NCBI GenBank assembly: GCA_002734065.2
Contig: NVXU02000016.1
Location: 1 to 64,000 of the forward strand
From: Fluviicola sp.
GTDB taxonomy: Bacteria > Bacteroidota > Bacteroidia > Flavobacteriales_D > Crocinitomicaceae
Direction: 5' to 3'
Length of the DNA: 64,000 nt
This document shows positions 61,308 to 64,000 of this stretch, piece by piece. The translations under genes were made by a program, and so were the position numbers. The notes beneath the pieces are model-generated. The model ran no database searches. It was not told the DNA's origin and saw only the letters and a program-made list of their open reading frames with translations. Position 1 is the first letter of the stretch; every line of letters starts with the position of its first letter.

Positions 61308-61489
61308 TTTTTGCATTGCTCTTCTGGTTTTGCTCCGCAGAGACCACAACTTGCTCCTTCTTCTTGAAGCAATGGATTGTTACTGGCACAAGTTCCTGCA
61401 AATTTACCGTCCTTTTTTGCCCATATTTTTATTGCTATTCCCGCAAATGCGAGAGCAAGTAAACTGATGGAAATAAGAATTAATTTCAT
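61304..61489 (-). CDS. small membrane protein with a Cys-rich tail
   Basis: The 61-residue protein has one N-terminal transmembrane helix (about 3-24, ILISISLLALAFAGIAIKIW) followed by a short tail with four Cys: GTCASNN, SCGLCGAKP and EEQCKN. Small proteins of this plan, with GTCAS and CGLCG-type motifs, are widespread in Flavobacteriia and are often annotated only as membrane proteins. The Cys suggest a metal or disulfide site. The function is unknown. It is convergent with cmk and overlaps its stop. Confidence 0.8.
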   Translation of the reverse strand: MKLILISISLLALAFAGIAIKIWAKKDGKFAGTCASNNPLLQEEGASCGLCGAKPEEQCKN

Positions 61490-61516
61490 AATTCACTGTG
61501 TTTTTTACTAAAGTTA

Positions 61517-62254
61517 CTAATTTTTATCCAAAAGCGTGCCATCTCCATAAGAATTATGCACAATTGAGATTGGACTGCCTTTGTACCAAATATCTCCGCT
61601 TATATTCGTCTCAGAGCGCAAAAAACAGTTGTCTGCGTTTATTTTAATGGTTTCAGAAGAATTTGAGACTACATGAATCGAATCTGCAACACTTAAACCA
61701 TAACTTTCTCCAAAACTATTGTTTCTAGCATTAATCTTTAAGAAATTTACTTGACCATTCAAATTATAATTCCCCCAGCCTTTAGAGACAACTAGATTTA
61801 AGCTGAGTGCATTGATATTAAGGTTAAATTCTCCCGCACCATTAGTAATTGTTAATGTCAGATAATTAGTTTGCATTTGATTGCGAGACTCCACCTTTTC
61901 AGTTCCTTCAAAATCAATGTTAATGACATTAATATAATGTATCTCTACCGTGATGATCTTACTATACGATCTAAAAAAATTACACTTATTATTATTATTA
62001 ATCGTTAATAAGCTTGATTCAACCTTGGTCTCAACGAAGTTAAGGAGGTTCTTTCCCCCAATTAGTACAACTTTATTCACAGAATCTTGCACTAGAACAT
62101 ATTTCAAGTGCGGCCCCATGTACATTTTATTAAAATTACCCAATAAAATCTCTTTAGACGTTATGTCGCCAACTACTTTAAAGCAAGACCTATCTTCTGC
62201 TTTCTTACAAGAAAAAACAACAGCTAATAGCAAGAAGAATACTAATTTTTTCAT
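61517..62254 (-). CDS. DUF2807-type lipoprotein
   Basis: The 245-residue protein has a lipobox (LLAVVFSC, Cys about 16) and a DUF2807-like right-handed beta-helix (about 40-245), with repeated short units such as NLNINALSLNLVVSKGWGNY. The family is called a putative auto-transporter adhesin and is common in Bacteroidota. It starts with the stop of the upstream gene (ATGA overlap), so the two are translated together. The function is unknown. Confidence 0.85.
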   Translation of the reverse strand: MKKLVFFLLLAVVFSCKKAEDRSCFKVVGDITSKEILLGNFNKMYMGPHLKYVLVQDSVNKVVLIGGKNLLNFVETKVESSLLTINNNNKCNFFRSYSKIITVEIHYINVINIDFEGTEKVESRNQMQTNYLTLTITNGAGEFNLNINALSLNLVVSKGWGNYNLNGQVNFLKINARNNSFGESYGLSVADSIHVVSNSSETIKINADNCFLRSETNISGDIWYKGSPISIVHNSYGDGTLLDKN

Positions 62255-63315
62255 CTTTTAAATGTATAACCTATTCCAAATTCTGTATAATCTGCCCTTG
62301 CCCAATGCGATTTTAGCACCAAGTTTAGCTGTATCCCATTATCCATAACGTACCTCATCCCTACTCTATGATAGAACGCATCTTCTGGCTGGTACTTGTC
62401 TTTTATATAAACACCCATGCCAGTGATTAAGTGAAAGCGATCAAAAGGGAGAATGAAACCAACAAACGCACCAATTTGCAAAATTTCTGCTTGTGTTTTT
62501 GGAACGTCATCTTGGTAAATTTTGATTATTTGTTTCGAAATAAAATCCAAAGAGACTTCCATACCCGTTTTCTGTCCAAAAAAACGTCTTCCAAACAAAT
62601 TTACTCCATAAACAGGATATTTTTGAGCTCCCGTAGGAAATGTCTCTTTTACGGAAAGAATACCGAGCACTCCATATTCCCAATATTTCTCTTTTCTAAT
62701 TTCTACTTGAATGGTGTCTATATTTTGCTTAATTCTATACCTATAACCTAGACTAATAAATAGCATATTTATGCCCAAATTAGGCGTTTTTATGGCTGCA
62801 TTAGAAAAATGAGAAGCATCAATTCCAAAGGTATAACTGTGATTACCAAAAGTGAATTGATTATCAATCCCCATCGTTATTCTCGAATTAAAATTGGTAC
62901 TGACAGCAACATTTAGAATGTTCGTCTCAGAATTATACACTTTGTTTGTATAAGCCATTCCTGCAGCAATTTTTGCAGAAAAACAGTAATGTTTTCGCTT
63001 AACTAGAGGTAAATTCATTGAGCCAAAAATACCGACGTAACTTCCTAATATTTCTCGATTTCCAACGGTGCTATAAAATGCAGTGAGACTCATTGTTGGA
63101 TAATTGTATGCCTTGTGCCATTGCTTCTTCCCTTTTGTCTGAAAAGTGACACCTAATTCTGCGCTTTTTGCATGTTGCCTTGCCAAATGTCCCATTACAC
63201 TACTATGTGCAGCAAGAAAACCGAGTTTTGCTCGACCGTCTATCCATACATCATTCTTCGTTTGGGAAAAACAAGAGGAAGCAATAAATAATATGACGAT
63301 TAATAATTTCAACAT
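62251..63315 (-). CDS. acyloxyacyl hydrolase / PagL-like lipid A deacylase
   Basis: The 354-residue protein has a signal peptide (about 1-16, ending IASSCFSQ), an N-terminal strand region and an outer membrane barrel. GIDASHFSNAAIKTPNLGIN (about 180-199) carries the His and Ser of the PagL-type active site, where a lipid A 3-O-acyl chain is removed. The size is larger than enterobacterial PagL, as usual in Bacteroidota. The ATG at 63315 is chosen because an upstream one gives no signal peptide. It overlaps the DUF2807 gene by four bases. The exact lipid target is inference. Confidence 0.82.
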   Translation of the reverse strand: MLKLLIVILFIASSCFSQTKNDVWIDGRAKLGFLAAHSSVMGHLARQHAKSAELGVTFQTKGKKQWHKAYNYPTMSLTAFYSTVGNREILGSYVGIFGSMNLPLVKRKHYCFSAKIAAGMAYTNKVYNSETNILNVAVSTNFNSRITMGIDNQFTFGNHSYTFGIDASHFSNAAIKTPNLGINMLFISLGYRYRIKQNIDTIQVEIRKEKYWEYGVLGILSVKETFPTGAQKYPVYGVNLFGRRFFGQKTGMEVSLDFISKQIIKIYQDDVPKTQAEILQIGAFVGFILPFDRFHLITGMGVYIKDKYQPEDAFYHRVGMRYVMDNGIQLNLVLKSHWARADYTEFGIGYTFKR

Positions 63316-63353
63316 TGTAAAATTAAGAAAAGGAAAGCAAATATGAATAATAT

Positions 63354-63361
63354 TAACTTTG
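63354..63361 (+). promoter_or_regulatory. -7 box TAACTTTG for mazG
   Basis: TAACTTTG matches TAnnTTTG and ends 11 bases before the mazG ATG at 63373, in the divergent spacer of the PagL-like gene. Confidence 0.65.
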
Positions 63362-63372
63362 CAATAAAAAAA

Positions 63373-64000
63373 ATGGATCAACGACTTATAGCTTTCCAAC
63401 GATTATTAGATATAATGGACGATCTCCGTGAGAAATGTCCTTGGGATAAAAAGCAAACCATTGAATCTTTAAGGCATTTAACCATCGAAGAGACCTACGA
63501 ATTAGCTGATGCTATCATAGAAAACGATCTCAAAGGTTTGGAGGGAGAAATTGGGGATTTATTCTTGCACATGGTTTTTTATTGCAAAATTGGCGAAGAA
63601 AAGAAAGCTTTCGATGTGACTTCTGTTCTAAATACTATTTGCGACAAATTAGTCTATCGACATCCTCATATATACAGTGATACAGTTGCAGAAACTGAAG
63701 AAGAAGTGAAATCTAATTGGGAAAAACTCAAATTAAAAGAAGGAAAGAAAACTGTTCTTAGTGGAGTTCCAAAATCATTACCATCTTTAGTAAAAGCCGC
63801 TAGGATTCAAGAAAAAGTCATTGGAATTGGCTTTGAATGGGAGAAAAGAGAAGATGTTTGGGAGAAAGTGAAAGAAGAATTGCAAGAATTAGAAGATGAA
63901 GTTGTTAGCAAAAAATCACAAGAGAAAATTGAAGAGGAATTTGGAGATGTACTTTTTACTTTAATTAATTATGCTCGTTTCATCAACGTCAACCCAGAAA
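63373..64000 (+). CDS. mazG: nucleoside triphosphate pyrophosphohydrolase MazG, 5' part
   Basis: MazG hydrolyses all canonical NTPs to NMPs and pyrophosphate, which limits stress alarmones and misincorporation. The frame is open from the ATG at 63373 to the window end, giving 209 residues; the family has about 260, so the last 50 or so are outside. It has two MazG domains, with MDDLREKCPWDKKQTIESL (about 15-33), TIEETYELADAIIENDLKGL (EExxE-x12-Exx D type; about 38-57) and EEEFGDVLFTLINYARF near the end. The gene is incomplete only because the window ends. Confidence 0.93.
   Translation, partial: MDQRLIAFQRLLDIMDDLREKCPWDKKQTIESLRHLTIEETYELADAIIENDLKGLEGEIGDLFLHMVFYCKIGEEKKAFDVTSVLNTICDKLVYRHPHIYSDTVAETEEEVKSNWEKLKLKEGKKTVLSGVPKSLPSLVKAARIQEKVIGIGFEWEKREDVWEKVKEELQELEDEVVSKKSQEKIEEEFGDVLFTLINYARFINVNPE

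Overview
The window is a stretch of a low-GC Bacteroidota chromosome, most likely a member of the Flavobacteriales (inference; no rRNA is present to place it). The signs are: many short-leader promoters with the Bacteroidota -7 box TAnnTTTG, type IX secretion (T9SS) parts (a PorE-like OmpA/TPR/propeller lipoprotein and PorQ), proteins ending in T9SS sorting domains, a SusC-type carboxypeptidase-D/TonB receptor, bTHX, an LPS-modifying PagL-like enzyme, and housekeeping genes in the order usual for this group. Most of the window is ordinary core genome. No tRNA, rRNA or CRISPR array was recognised.

Layout. 1-2820 is accessory: a complete IS1182-type element next to a small ABC-transporter gene pair whose flanking repeats look like an integron gene cassette. 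2847-9550: TonB receptor, a T9SS-sorted carbohydrate-binding-like protein, a small orphan, queE and a porE-like gene. 9740-16297: UbiA-family prenyltransferase, maf, a flippase, argS and an arginase-family gene. 16464-20434: YceI and YHS proteins, then the histidine-utilisation trio hutG-hutF-hutD. 20424-23004: a three-gene ECF sigma operon. 23346-32345: orphan response regulator, ilvE, recQ, a LexA-like XRE/S24 regulator, BrkB, MATE, fmt. 32546-38625: HU, trmH, a bTHX fused to a histone-H1-like tail, and serC-serA-DUF1015-yggS-DUF1684. 38725-44551: outer membrane protein, uvrA, an orphan gene bracketed by a duplicated uvrA 3' end, and a Ca2+/Na+ antiporter. 44860-51819: FKBP, a T9SS-sorted protein, pnp, rpsO, accD, fba. 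51885-53742 is a second accessory patch with a duplicated 160-bp leader, a lipoprotein, a truncated polymorphic-toxin end with its likely immunity gene, and a broken TPR gene. 53872-64000: sucC, acn, phosphodiesterase, porQ, an outer membrane protein, cmk, small envelope genes and the start of mazG.

The most unusual signal is a family of three large intergenic elements (25249-25548, 29662-30032, 43235-43574) plus a half copy (49233-49337). Each has two long inverted arms built from short interchangeable modules punctuated by TTAGA/TCTAA, around an alignable core of about 90 bp. The arms stay complementary inside each locus although module content differs between loci. I know no named family that fits. 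Other points of note are the bTHX-H1 fusion, terminators squeezed between a -7 box and the next start codon, the duplicated uvrA end, and the cassette-like ABC locus.
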